Counted from the stretch's first letter, positions 9,357 through 21,229 are shown. The stretch is DNA of 64,000 bases from Inonotus obliquus (GCA_032164295.1 JAJHTX010000002.1:1302001-1366000), one strand, 5' to 3'. The notes: generated by a model not told the origin, from the sequence alone. A program made the numbers and translations.

Positions 9357-11827
9357 ACTAATCAAGGAGAGGCTAGTAACACAGAGGTAGTGAAATGAGG
9401 AAGGAAGTAAAGAGAAAGCACGGACCAGGTATCATAAAGGAAGAAACAGATAAATACCATAAACAGTAAGTAACAAGGTAGTAACGTCACACATGTAAAT
9501 TAGTATATAAGGAGGCCATCGTAGAGCCGACCTAGCAGTTTAATCCAAGTCAAGGGACCCTACCATAAGTCCCTAAGTTAAATCGTAATATCAATTACTT
9601 GCGAGCCAGTAAATTACTAGTAGCGACACGGCTGAACTAAACCAATTGTGTGAAATCGAAGTAAAGCTAAAAATACGGATTGCAACCAGATTGTTCTCCC
9701 TATTGTCTGCACGGTACGAGCTACTCGCAACGTAGTGCGATTCCCGATAAAGAGTAATACCGGAGGCTACGATCGATATGGGCTTAATTCTGCGATTCTA
9801 CCGCTTCTTCCAATTAACAATACTTCTGCGATTCTACCGCTTCTTACTTCTCTTCGGACCACGGTACTTCTGCCGTCCTATCTACGCCTGCGGTTCCAAC
9901 AAAGTACGAGGCTTCTGCGATTCGACAAGGCTGAGAGCGATTGAGAACTGGTCCACTTCTGCGCCAATACCGAATCACCAATCCCTACGCCCGTCTTCCA
10001 TCATAGTACCGAACCACCAGACTTCGATACCGATGATACCGATACCGTACCGTCCACCCGTCCTGATACCGACGCTTAATACTCCACACCTAGTCGATAC
10101 TACGCCCTCGACAGCCCATACCATAGAAAAAGGCTCACAAAGCTGCACTCGGTCTGCCATACGTTGCTGCGAAGAGTTGGATCATGGTCGAGGTTCCAAG
10201 CCCGACGGTATGCCCTTCCGAACCGCCATACATCGATACCGACGATACCGGTGTTGATACCGATGGTCCGCTCCGATACTGGAGTTCGTTACGTGTGCTA
10301 GGTCGAGACCACGCCATCGGAGATCTACGTCGAGAGGAAGGTTGGGAAATGAATCAAGTCCACCGTACGCTGCTTTGATCTCGGAGGAGGCCATCGATCC
10401 GACTCGGAGGGGAAGCCAAGCAATGCCCAGTCGAGTCAGGCGACACGTACCGGTCGATATCGAGGGGCTAGAGCGATGCTCAGGGACGATCCCAGGGTAC
10501 TGATTGGTACCGAACGGTAGAGTACCCCATTGCCAAGGTTGGGTTGTACCGACACGTCTACATCGGAGCACGCCGTCCGATCGATCGGTAGACGCCCAGA
10601 CTGACGCCGCACGGATCATGATACCGGAACAAAGGTAAATCGGGATGACGTGCTTCTCCTACGACAGGGACATCGCCAGGAGCGCCCATGCGGTAGCTTG
10701 AGACACGTCCTTAATTTAGCGCTGGTCGACGTCGGTATCGCCGCCCTACCTCGGTATCGCTCGTCGTGAGTTTTCATTGGGTTCTTGTCTCGTCCCACCC
10801 TATTCTTAGCTACCCCCTGATAAAACTTCTTATTCATTCATCATCTTATGTTTCCCCTGATTGTAATTTTACATTCGATTCGACCTTATGTTCCATTTCT
10901 TGTACCGGATTACGGTACGATTCGACTTGTAAAAACCCCCCATTTGGTATCTTGAATGGCTACGGTATTATGGTATTTATAGCCTGCATGTTCTACTGTA
11001 GCAAACCAGCTAATCTGAGAGGAACTTCCAGAGTGAAGGTCCGGGTTTTGCTCATCCCGTTCAAGTCCCCGTTCGTTCGTCTCGTCTCGTAGTCACCGGT
11101 ATCGATACCGGTAGTCGTCGTTCTCGTCTTCGTCGCCCTCGTCTCTCGTCTCACGACCAGTCCTATCAAAAACACCTCCTCAGCTCGCTTCCTCTACTGC
11201 TTCGTTCTCTCTACCGTAATACCGGACACCAGACGACTCGGTATCGACGGATTCGTCTCGGTATTGATCGTCTCCTGATACCTCTCCTCTTGAGCGGTCA
11301 CCTATAGTCTCCTGTACTCATCAATCCAGCCAGGCCCTACTATTCTCTCTTGACGACTTGTCTGTGACTGTACGACTTAGTACCGCCACGTACCGGCCCT
11401 CCCAACGCATCTAAATCGTACCCCCCTCATCTGGTATTTCTAATACCGGCCGCGTTCTCGCACATTCACCGATATTCCCTTATCGTGAATAACAATCAGT
11501 ATAACGATCGCGTCTTCACGCCGACTTAATACTGTACGATTATAGTATCAGGTTCAACTGCAATATCAGTTAGTTGCTAGTTGTTTCAGATCGGATCAGC
11601 TACACAGTCCACTAAGGTGATTAGCAATTCCATAACCAGTATTGTAGAATTTGGATTAACCCCTCAAACCGAGGAATTAGCCAGATTGGTCCGTCGATCA
11701 AGAATCAACGAACCCTCCACGGAGATAAACACCCATTGCAAAACGTCGATTTCCCATAGGCATATTTCAACGTCCAAATCGAAAAGTTGATACTGGGTCA
11801 CGTGATATTGAATTGCAAGGCTCGGCA
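9357..11827. repeat. Repeat-rich non-coding block enriched in GATACCG/CGGTATC words
   Basis: I see no credible gene here. Near 9505-9520 there is GTATATAAGG, a TATA-like site that could belong to a degenerate LTR. A 22-nt unit, TTCTGCGATTCTACCGCTTC followed by TT, occurs at 9788-9809 and 9824-9845. From about 10.0 to 11.3 kb the words GATACCGATACC, CGGTATCG and GGTACCG recur on both strands, and there is a perfect 18-nt palindrome, ACCGGTATCGATACCGGT, at 11095-11112. The open frames present are low-complexity readings of these words. Confidence 0.55.
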
Positions 11828-12181
11828 TGGCGGGCAAAATAGGATATCAGCGGGTATTAAATTTAAAGAATTTTTCTCACAATTATTTTAAATATCAGTA
11901 AGCATATCGACCTCGCCGATATTATTTATATAAACCACGTGCCCATATTTTAGATATCGATAAGGATATCGATTGGGCTGATATTTTAAATTCCCTTCTG
12001 TTCTTATGTATATCTTCCTGGAAGATATCCTAAACATCTACTTTAAATATCGGTAAGTATATCAATCCCGCCGGTATTATAAATATAAATCACGTGCTGA
12101 TATGCTTGCCGATATTTAAAATTTCGGCAAAAAAATAATTTTAAATACCGCACCCACTGATATTCTATTTTGCCCGCCGTG
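11828..12181. mobile_element. CACTA-like MITE, copy B (354 bp)
   Basis: The ends read CATGGCGGGCAAAATAGG and, in reverse complement, CACGGCGGGCAAAATAGA. Both are flanked by CGG (11825-11827 and 12182-12184), a 3-bp target duplication. Internal blocks such as CGGTAAGTATATC and AAACCACGTG match the element at 6762-7342, so they are one family. There is no coding capacity and the copy is diverged. Confidence 0.75.
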
Positions 12182-13031
12182 CGGAGTCATGAAGTACAGC
12201 ATAATATCACAAAACAAATTGGAGTTTCTGAGCTTATGTGTTTTGCAAGTATACATGTATGCTTGATGATATTTTATATAGGAAAACTAGGAAAACAAGT
12301 CTTGTATCTCCATGAAAATACCTGCTATAGTCCGACTTACATATATGCATATAGGGACATCATCTACATAAAAAATTAGCTGAGAAAGCTCTGGAGATCC
12401 AGACTGGAGACTTGTGCAGGATAACATCCATTTCAGCTAGCATACCATAAGTTATTGACAGCAATAATAAATCAGTAGCTTAGCCGAAGACCGTGCCTTT
12501 ATGTCTAGCATGTTGGTTAATAAATAATGTAGGAGAATATACTTACTATATGCAGTCAATACTTCATGTGGTAGTTGGTTTTCACATCTAAGTTGATGAT
12601 AAGTCCTGCATAGGGGCTTGTTTTGTGTGGGACGACTGACTACGGATCTTGGGTGGGACGTAGGTGGAAAAGAAAAAACCGGTAAATACAGATCACCATT
12701 TTTGACCAAATATGGAGAATATGTAAGCTCCGACTAAAAAAACATAGGGACGCGCGTCGATAGGGAATTGCCAGTCACCACTAGGTGGAGGTGGAGGCGG
12801 GTCTCTTCTCGTCGTGGGAACCAACTAGAATGAATTTTATCTCCGCCTGGATCTCGGTTAGATTAGAGCTCCGACTGGTCCCACCAGTTCCCCACCCCAG
12901 CAAGCACGATACTATATATCCAAGACAATATCCTCGTCTGGACTGAGATACGAACAAATCAGAACCAATCAACGATACTCACGACATGTGCCTACTAGGA
13001 ATAACTTTTCATCCGTTAGATCTATGGCGAT
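12182..13031. other. AT-rich intergenic, 3' of the P450 copy 3 pseudogene
   Basis: I see no supportable gene here. The stretch runs from the MITE end to the relic's stop codon. A few short frames exist but lack any family signature. Confidence 0.5.
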
Positions 13032-15219
13032 TTATATCTTGTACATCCGTGACTTATCCTCGTTCGCCTACCGGATAAGCTCTGTAGTCTCCTGGGTGTG
13101 ATTGCACACAGGAAGCGACCTGGATGCCTAGAATGCAAAGCTTTACTCTTGGACGAAAGCACGTGAAGGCCGCGAATACATACGAGACCAGTCCAGTTGA
13201 TGGCTGATATTCCACGGGCACTGGGACTCCTCGCTCATCTTTCGCATGACAGATATCGAATATTGCTAATATACGCGATATTGCGAGATACATGGCGTTC
13301 TCTGCGAAGTGACTCCCAGGACAGACACTGGAATTTGGGACGCAAGCGCACATAAAATTGGTGCTTCGTTGCGCGACAAGCAGTACGTGCCGACGGCCAT
13401 AACCAAATGCAAAATTTCTCGATAGATCGAGGACACCCTCAGCGCTGAAGAATCGTTCTGGCTTGAATGACAGACGATACCATGAGCTTAAGTGGTAGGA
13501 ACAGCTACTTACAGCATGCCTGGACTCACCATGAATTTCCAACGATGATGGAACCTTTTGGGAGAATTTAGCCGTTATACTCATCGTCCTCCTTGAGCAT
13601 GTGCGGTAAACCTATGACGGAATGGGCACCATTGAAGCAGTTTAACATGGAATTCGTCAGGGTACTTTAAATTTAACGTACCGTGAGGAAAGACGTTATG
13701 CCATCGCAATACTTCCTTCAACACCGGCCCAACGTAGGGGAGGTTCTTTCTGTCTTCGAAGGTGGGCAACCTCGAGGCTCCGATGACTTTGCTTATCTCT
13801 GCCTGTGCTGTCTTTTGGACGTCTGGATTTAAGATCATCGTGAGAATGAAAGCAGTCAATGCTGCGACAGCCTAAAGACAGTAGTAAGTAGTATTCGGAG
13901 ATAGGAAATATATGATGGTACAGTATCAGAGGCTCCTGAATTGGTGCAAGTCACGAAGTTCCGCTCGTGAAGAAACGGGGATCTGGACCTGCCTGCATAT
14001 GCTTGCGTTGCACATCCACCAATTTTGCGCAACACCTCCAGGTCAGAGTTCTCATCCTTATTCCCCTCCCACTCCTCCAGGAGATCTGAGACAGCACGTA
14101 ATCGGAAACGTACCCGACGACTGCTCGTATAGAATAGTCATGGACGCCATTAGAAATAGTCGAAAAAATGTTAGAAACGCCTGAACCCACCAACATCTCT
14201 TTTGAGGCCATAAAAGGTAGATCTCTCATCTTTTCAGAGTCATTGACGCTTGGCTAGTCTCGGGCTTGAAGTACCAGGTATCCAAGGAGGGGCCTCCTTC
14301 ACTAGAAGAAGTAAAGTAAGTAGTCAAGCACACATCTCGAGCGCTTCCATTAGAGAATTATATCGTACAGAAGGGAAATGCATCCGCTAAAAGCACTCCC
14401 GGTCGAAAGAGCTCTGAGGCAGTTGAGGCGGTCCGTTCCGCAAGGACAACGTACTTGTTATTGCGCGTCTTCTGGATTATACCATACGTGCACAGCATTA
14501 TGTTTTGTACAAGGTATCTTTGAGATTTAGTGTCATCAGTGACGACCACAAAAAACTTGAAAATTGAACCACGTACAGACGAATATGGTCGAGAAACCCA
14601 TCTGGTTGGTCCAATAGATGTCCTAGTAACTTGACGCTTGCAAAATCATGTGCGGGATTCCAAAGATACGCCTGTGCTCTCTCAATGTATCATTATATTG
14701 CATTAATCCAAAGCTCCAATCCAGAAAGCCAGACCTGAATGCGACAGCTAAGAAGATGCTGAAAGCCTCAGTTTTTAATTCTCACTAACAGTTCTGAGGC
14801 GAGAGGAAGGCGAGGTCGATCAGAATAAATAGAAGACCTTTTGTCCAGCAAGTCATTGATAGCTTTTGGAGAGTCAAGGATGATAATCGGCCACCCCATT
14901 ACTGGAACGTAAACTAACTCGCCTGTAAGACTGTAAGTTAATCCAGAGGAAGATAAAAATAGGAGAGCACTCGCTCACCATACTCCTTCTTCCATCTCAT
15001 AAACAAATTCCAGGGTTCCTTTCTCGACATCACTATTGCATTTCCGATGATCGGTAATGGTTCGGGTCCAGGACGAAGAGGAAGTGAGTTCCTGTTCGCT
15101 CCCCAGACGGACCAGTGAGTGGTAAATATGGAATAGGAGAGTCCGACGACAAGAACAGTGGCATATAAATTTTGCGCAAACTCTGATAGCGTTTGAGAAG
15201 GTGGAGCAGTAGCACTCAT
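13032..15219 (-). pseudogene. Cytochrome P450 pseudogene, copy 3
   Basis: It is the same family and exon layout as the tandem pair. The start is at 15219 (MSATAPPSQTLSEF), with an anchor, hinge (RPGPEPLPIIGN), ExxR exon (KEVLRW), microexon 13922-13935, PERF and CPGSHFAEN all recognisable. It is broken several times. A deletion with frameshift removes the residues after the RRIFG position near 14670. The frame is lost between AKR and SEKMRDLP near 14240. A few residues are missing before the haem loop ([12 protein letters not shown]). The last exon has a frameshift and an in-frame TAG at 13068-13070 before the conserved tail MYKI. The intron inside the haem motif begins GC rather than GT. Introns are retained, so it arose by DNA duplication. 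Confidence 0.85.
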
Positions 15220-15949
15220 TCCTAAGTAGTTAAACGGAGAATAAGAGGAAAGATAAGTGTAGAGAACTGGCATCCCAGGTCTTGTAAATATATAAGCTGA
15301 GCCACGCCCCGGCGATGTACTGGTCGAAATATTGTGTATCTGTAATCTATCGAGAGGTTGTTCAGTATTTGCAATTCGCGCTCCATTTCGGCGTGCTGGA
15401 GAACGGAACGGCACAAGGAAAAGAAAGCGAGAGGATAGGGACAAGACAAGATTTGGCGCTCGGAATCGACACGTGATATCTGTTAGTATTTCAATTTTCA
15501 TGCTTCTCTTTCGCGTGAGCCGCCCCGTTGGCGGGCGATCGCTGACTCAGCTGGCTCACACCGGTTCACGCCATTCTTGGGCTCGGCTACCCGATTTGGG
15601 CAAGCCGGGTCCCTGCCGCTTACCACCGCTTACCACTGCTGCCGAACAGCTGGTTGGATGTGCCGGGGGTGAGTGTGACACTCGCACCCTCCTTCGGGCA
15701 ACTCGATCCGCACAGAATAAAATTTATTCATCACAATAATATACAAAAAATGATAAGTTTGATGTTCTGTGTTGGTTCAAAGTCATCGAGCCGCCTCAAA
15801 TTGTGGGAGATCCTCAGACTGTGTGTTTTTGTCTGGTCAGCGAGTAGCTGAGCTACACGTTTCGCGTGAGTCGCTTCGAGTGTCTTCACTTCCTCATGCT
15901 CTTCGTGCATTCGCAAATCGAAATTTCTTGTTCAGGTTTCGTCGCTTCT
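15220..15949. other. Intergenic with short palindrome-family motifs
   Basis: This holds the 5' flank of the P450 relic, with a CACGTG at 15470-15475 about 250 bp upstream of its start. A GC-rich stretch (about 15520-15700) carries GGTTCACGCCATTC near 15568, the same core as the hairpins at 20060-20194. No gene was seen; frames here have no recognisable domain. Confidence 0.4.
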
Positions 15950-18010
15950 GCTAATGCGTCAACTCGAGGGATTGTCTGGCCATTCTCCTTCAGCGGAATA
16001 ATATAGTTGCCGCGACCAAACTGGTAAATAAAGAAGCAGAGCATCAGTAGTCATAACTTTGACAAAAGAGAAGGGATACGGACCTCATCAACTTCAGTGA
16101 TGAAAGTCAAGTCCAAAACGGTCAGGTCACTCTCAAGAATCCAGCATAGCGACTTGTAATGATCCGGATCCACTCATGCACCGCCCATCTTATATAGCTT
16201 TCCCAATGACTCTACCAACGAACTTGAAGTATGATAGATGATCAAGGTTGATCTCGGACGCCCAGTTTGGCTGATACGTTTGCCTGTTGGCTGCGCAGGG
16301 TTTGAATAGAGCATAGTTCGAGTTGAACATCTGGCAAGTAAGAATTAGGAACCATTCACGCGTAACTCCTTCCGCATCGACACCCTCCTCAGCATAGAAC
16401 CGTACTCTGAGCTTTCCATACTTCATTTGGTCACCAGTCTTGTGTTGGAAGGCATGGAACATTGGAAGCGGTCTTCGAACACTCGCGCGCGGCGCACATT
16501 AACTTGAAGAGGCGCATAGTGTTCCCTGGGGTACGGTCACGTGTGGAGCTGCTGGTAAACGTCGATGCGCTTGTTGTCAAAGTCAAGAACCCTAGGGTTC
16601 TGTACAAGCAACAGAACGAGCCTGACATTAGCGAAGGGCTATTTCGCACCATCATGTTCAAGACCTTGCGGTGCTCGTCGGTGAATGAGACGAACAACTC
16701 TTCCACAGACTGCTCAAAAGGAAGCGGCGAGCGAGGAGAACCCAGAACAAGAGCCAGAGGGGAATTCTTCGCGCCAACATTCTTGCAGACGACCATTGAC
16801 GATTCGATCAAATGGTAGGAGTATTGAATATGCTTCACATTGTCCCTGCTTTCGACTAACGTAAGACATTCGTTGAGTTTCCTCCAAGGCGCGGTAAATC
16901 GGAAAGCTTCGTAAATTTCACGAATGCGATCGCTCATTGGCATTTCAGCGGAGCCGCTCGCATCAGCCTCGGCCTTGGAATACTTATAGTCGATCGTTTT
17001 CAAGACGCGAAGGAACTTCGCTTGGTCGGAGGAGAACTTCGCCACAATTGACGGCGGTAGGCCATCCTTTGCCTGGCTAATTTATAATGCTGATATTAGT
17101 ACATCCAGGTCTGCGGAAAGACTGAGCATGAGGTCGTGCACTTTGAGCTTTAGTTCCTTGGCGATAACATCCCTTGCATCCGGTAAGAATGGAAGATGTT
17201 GAATGAGCGCCAAAGTATGTTGGAATGTTCGTCCAGAGAACTCTCCGATGGTAAGGATGTTGATGATGGATCTAAGCGCGGGATGAGGAATTTGGGGAGG
17301 GTTTGCCAACAGGATCTTTTCTTCGGCAGACTCTACTGTTGTTGGGTTGCTTTCTGATGCTTCAGGTGGTTGAGCTGGGGATGATTCTGGTGGGGATCAT
17401 AAAGCAAAAGCTAAGTCAAAACGATAACATTGAAGACATTAAGAACTTCTACCGTGTGCGTTAGTCGCAGCCGCGGGAGCCTCTGTTGCAACGGCCGAAG
17501 CTGGAGCACTGGGAACGCTCTCTTGAGCTTGTGTCTCTGTATTTTCCGAAGGCGTTTCGCCAGACTCTTCTTTCTTCTTAAGGTCTCCCTTCAAGCTTGT
17601 CTGTGGTCGTGTCACTGCATCCAATACGCCTGCGATGGAGTCCATTATGCTCTGCATTTTCAGCAGTGTCTGGCGATCAAGGAGACCAAGAAGCAAGACG
17701 ATGGGATAGTAAGATTGGAAACCTGCTTCTCCTTGCTCTTTCGTTTCTTCGCCATAATTCTCTTCAGCCCGGCCGGGAACTTATGCTCCGTCAAGAAAAA
17801 CAATGAAGTAAGCTCATTGGCCCCGAAGATAAAGGCTAGGGCATCAAGACAGCGTTGAGCGATGAGGTCTGGAGGGACTTCGCTCGGCACCACGACGAGA
17901 TTCCTGGCTCTTTTTGTTTTCCGAGGCTTTTTGCAGATGCGTGAGCAGGTGACTTTCCACCACGGAAGGACAATTGCGAAAAGCTTTTGTCTACATAGCG
18001 AGGTTAATTC
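15950..18010 (-). pseudogene. 3' fragment of a TOM1/HUWE1-type HECT ubiquitin ligase, broken
   Basis: Reading leftward, conserved blocks appear in the order of the HUWE1/Tom1 family. They are DLIAQRCLDALAFI near 17840, LLGLLDRQTLLKMQSIMDSI near 17690, INILTIGEFSGRTFQHTLAL near 17260, DQAKFLRVLKTIDYKYS near 17000, then VLNMMVRNSPSLMSGSF and the HECT N-lobe VRFYAEEGVDAEGVTREWF near 16370. It cannot be functional as read. There is an in-frame TAA at 17082-17084, a frameshift at about 16620, a TGA at 16537-16539, another frameshift near 16470 and a deletion in the N-lobe near 16190. After a few linker residues (IIPLKENGQTIP near 15990) the C-lobe with its catalytic cysteine is missing. Introns are retained. 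It is joined upstream to an Atg11 fragment. Confidence 0.8.
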
Positions 18011-19985
18011 CGACAAATTGTGCAACTGTTCTTTGAGTTGAGCGAGTTCGGCCTCGTATTGCTCCCGCTCCTTTGCAAAATTACCTTCCTTCACGACATT
18101 CTCCTTTTCTAGAGACGCAACTCGTTCGGAAAGATTGTGAAATGCCACCTCGTCCGCTTCGGTCACTACAGTAATCAATGATCAGCTAAGCAAGCATGGA
18201 ATAGATGGGGTGGTGTACTCACATCTTCTCCGAGATAGTGACATGCGGGAGGACGATATTACTACTCGGTTGCAATCAGCTTTTACAAGGGGTGTGAAAT
18301 GTGAATGAATTTGCATACATGAATGTTCCACTACTTTCTCAAAGGATGCTTCAATCCTATTCTTTCAATAAGCTTCATAAACGCCGCACGTGTCTCCTTC
18401 AGCGAATGTGTGGGGGTGCGAGGTTCGGCTTGCAATTTCTGATCAAGCTCGTCAAGGACTTGCATGAAAGCTTCCATATCTGCACGTTCGAGCGTAAATG
18501 TCTGGTCGCCATCGATACCTTTTCCTCCAGATGGTGAGAAATCGATGGTAGGCACGGAATCATCCGAACGGCAGCTGCCCATGCACTTCACCACGATAAA
18601 TTTGGCGCCAGCGACGCTCCGAAGAGGTTAGCTTCGCCATCACTTCTAAGATAGTCTGAGCACGTTGGTAGAAGAAACGTGAAAATTCCTCTTGCCGGAC
18701 GATCTCGATTACAGTCGCTCCATAAGCGTAGACTATATTGTGCAGTCGTTGAATATGGTTTAAGTTGCTTTTCGCGCAGAAATCAGCTTGAAGCGCACCC
18801 ATAAGAGTCGGAAGCTGCACTAGAGCCACGTTGAGTACACTGATTCTTCGGAGAGCTCCGACGCAGAGTTCTGTGGAAAGATTCTTGGTATCGGCGATAC
18901 TTTCAAGCCCCTTGCACAGGAGAGCATCTACGTGCTTCAGCTCGGGATAAAGCATGTCAGAGTTGGTTGTGTCGATTCAGGAAACTATGTCGCTAATTTT
19001 CTCAAAGGCATCATGTGCACGTTGTTCGCATGATTCTGCACTTTCAAGGATACGATTTGTCTGTAGTATCGAACGGATCTGGTCTGCACCAACATCAGGC
19101 GGTCCATGCATTCATGGGTTTGGCTGTATCGCTGCGTCAAAGTGTCTGAGAATAAGGCTTAATACAATCTTCTATCAAACAGATAGAATACCATAGCTCA
19201 CCGTTCGACTTCGCGCATTTTGTCGTTATCCACATAATCTCCTAGAGTCCGTTTCCCCTTCCTAGCTTCCATCGCTTTTCGCACATTGACACTAAGAAGC
19301 ACCGGATGTATCTGGACGACAGAGATAGCAATCGGATCTGCGTCGAGAGCGGAGAGCAGCTGTCACTGCTTTGTGAGGGTCTGTTGCGCATTCTGAGAGA
19401 ATGGTTCAAACGCCTCAGAAAGAGCTAGGATATTTAGATCGAGGGTACGCAAAGCTATACTGAGAGCGATGTTCTGCTGTCGAATAATTGTATCCACGAT
19501 GTGTGAGACCGCGTCGTAATGCAGGTGAGCGGTGTGAAGGTAAGCTTTGGCAAGTTGTTGCGGGCGGAACGGAGGTGTCAATAAGGATGTATCTGCAGCA
19601 CAATTAATAAGTGGTGACATTGCAGAGTCGAATGCTTACCTTCAGTTTGTGGTTGTAAATGAGACCAGACACGCAGCTCACGCAAAACCTCGTGCAAATC
19701 GTAATCCAAATAGAACTTATTGAAGACATATATTGTCTTATTGTCTGGGAGATGATGAGCGCTTAGCATGAGAAATATGAGAAGGGGACTCACATCATCT
19801 TGCGCCCCAGCCAGATCACGTACATTCTCGTTCGTCAAGGGACGTTCATCTGAGAGATATGTGAGAGATATGCTAGGACAGCATCTTGATGGACATCCGT
19901 AGCATTTTGAGGAAACTGTTCTAAACTACCGTCTCTGCATTGAGATGCGGTGAGAGGGGAGAGAAGGGGAAGCAGAGGGGAGGGA
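18011..19985 (-). pseudogene. 5'/central fragment of an Atg11-like autophagy scaffold gene, broken
   Basis: The blocks match the N-terminal to central part of basidiomycete Atg11, the scaffold for selective autophagy. They are LTNENVRDLAGAQD near 19830, VFNKFYLDYDLHEVLRELRV near 19700, LTPPFRPQQLAKAYLHTAHL near 19560, ADTKNLSTELCVGALRRISV near 18890, NLNHIQRLHNIVYAYGATVI near 18750, and RGEVHGQLPF plus VPTIDFSPSGG near 18540-18600. Breaks include an 11-nt tandem duplication (CATATCTCTCA twice, near 19865), in-frame TGA codons at 19363-19365 and 18977-18979, and a frameshift near 19120. The fragment ends around LAQLKEQLHNL (about 18010), where ligase sequence begins. The family assignment rests on remembered family motifs. 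Confidence 0.75.
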
Positions 19986-20059
19986 TGGCGATGGTAAGCT
20001 GAAAGGCAGCATCAGATACACGGGAAACTGGAAGAGAAGCGAGACTCACAGGACCTGAG

Positions 20060-20194
20060 GTGCTAGCCGGGCTCACACCATTCAATATTTGCTTAGAGAA
20101 TGGCGTGAGCCCGGCTAGCACCCAATCCGCGGATTCACCACCTATTAGCCGGGCTCACGCCATTCACTAAGTTGCTCGAGGAATGGCGTGAACC
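20060..20194. repeat. Twin stem-loops sharing one stem sequence
   Basis: Hairpin 1 has a 24-nt stem, 20060-20083 pairing with 20098-20121 (one mismatch), around a 14-nt loop; the stem core is GCCGGGCTCAC-CCATTC. Hairpin 2 reuses the same core, 20151-20165 pairing with 20181-20194. The core also occurs near 15568. This looks like a foldback or MITE-type repeat; function is unknown. Confidence 0.7.
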
Positions 20195-20429
20195 ACCGGA
20201 AAAAGGTGGAAAAAACCAGTGAGGTAGCCGGGTAAGCGAAATAAGGCCATCAGATGGCCGAACTGCAGGCTGATGGCCACATGCGGCTTGAGTGCGGTGT
20301 AAATTCTTTATTTCACGAGATATCAGCCTAATCCGTCCATGGAGAATTTCACTGGCACAATACCCTTGCATTGCTAACTGCGCCAAAGGGCTTTCAGGGG
20401 CCGATTGTGACTGGTGACTTCGTGCAACA

Positions 20430-21016
20430 AGTTCAGTACAGTTCTGTTGCAACAGTCAGAGAAGACCATACCGCTGCTGCCGCCCACTCAAGTCGAAGAG
20501 GAGCCAGCTGGACCTGTTCCTGGACCGGTACTAGTATCCATAAAGCCGCCACCTTCTGGTAGCCTGCCGATTTCCATTGGCCAGTTTGAAGGGTTTGTAC
20601 CGTAAAGCATGACATTCGCGTGCATGAAGTCAGATGGCATTCTGGATACTCCCTGGAGGAATTGTAACTCGGGAATCGGAGGGCCGCTCGCTGGGATGCC
20701 AAGGTGGTGGACGTGCCCACCCGACGCATCTTCATCATCCAAGTGATCAACCAGGTCGTCACTCTCAAGGTCATGCTCGAGCTCAGAATTCCCGCTGCCT
20801 GACGAGTATGGGAAAAATTTGCGCAAAGCTCCTGAATGTGTTGTGTTTACTGCCCTTTGTGTCAGCACCTGTAAGAAAGGCGCACCGCCGATTTGTTGAG
20901 TCTGCGCCTGTGAAATCCATGGTGGGGCTGCGAAGACATGGTACGATGGTGCTGTTCGGGATGAAAGTGGGGGTAGGCACGTTCCTGCAGAGCAAGTAGC
21001 TGAACTTGACCCACAT
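20430..21016 (-). pseudogene. Acidic protein fragment, possibly the central part of the same TOM1-like ligase
   Basis: The frame at 20488-20868 encodes an acidic run (LESDDLVDHLDDEDASGG) followed by MPSDFMHANVMLYGTNPSNW and a Gly/Thr-rich tail. HUWE1/Tom1 proteins have a long acidic central region, and this fragment has the same orientation as the ligase relic downstream, so it may be another piece of that gene separated by the Atg11 segment. I see no folded domain that proves it. The frame upstream (to 21016) is broken by stops. The call is tentative. Confidence 0.35.
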
Positions 21017-21229
21017 ACATTATCTAAGGTCTGATGAGTCGTTCTTTCAGTCCACCGTCTACGTGCGTAGAGAGTAGATGTACATCTGGATTGCTCTCCA
21101 ATGTCATCCGTCGAGTGCCCATTTCCATCATTTGTACAATCTTCACCGAGTCAAAAATCAAAACACTGGATGTTGATGGTCATGAAAGCTCTGCGGAGGG
21201 CATGACGTCGAGTGATAAGTCAAGCATCG

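Noticed and set aside
9505..9730. Solo LTR of a retrotransposon
   Set aside because: A TATA-like box and an ORF upstream suggest it, but no paired terminal repeat, TG...CA borders or target duplication could be identified.
10010..10290. CRISPR-like array
   Set aside because: The GATACC words are short, irregularly spaced and found in both orientations, with no repeat-spacer structure, and this is eukaryotic DNA.
15332..15739. 135-codon plus-strand frame upstream of P450 copy 3
   Set aside because: It crosses a promoter region and a GC-rich repeat, has low-complexity basic composition and no domain.
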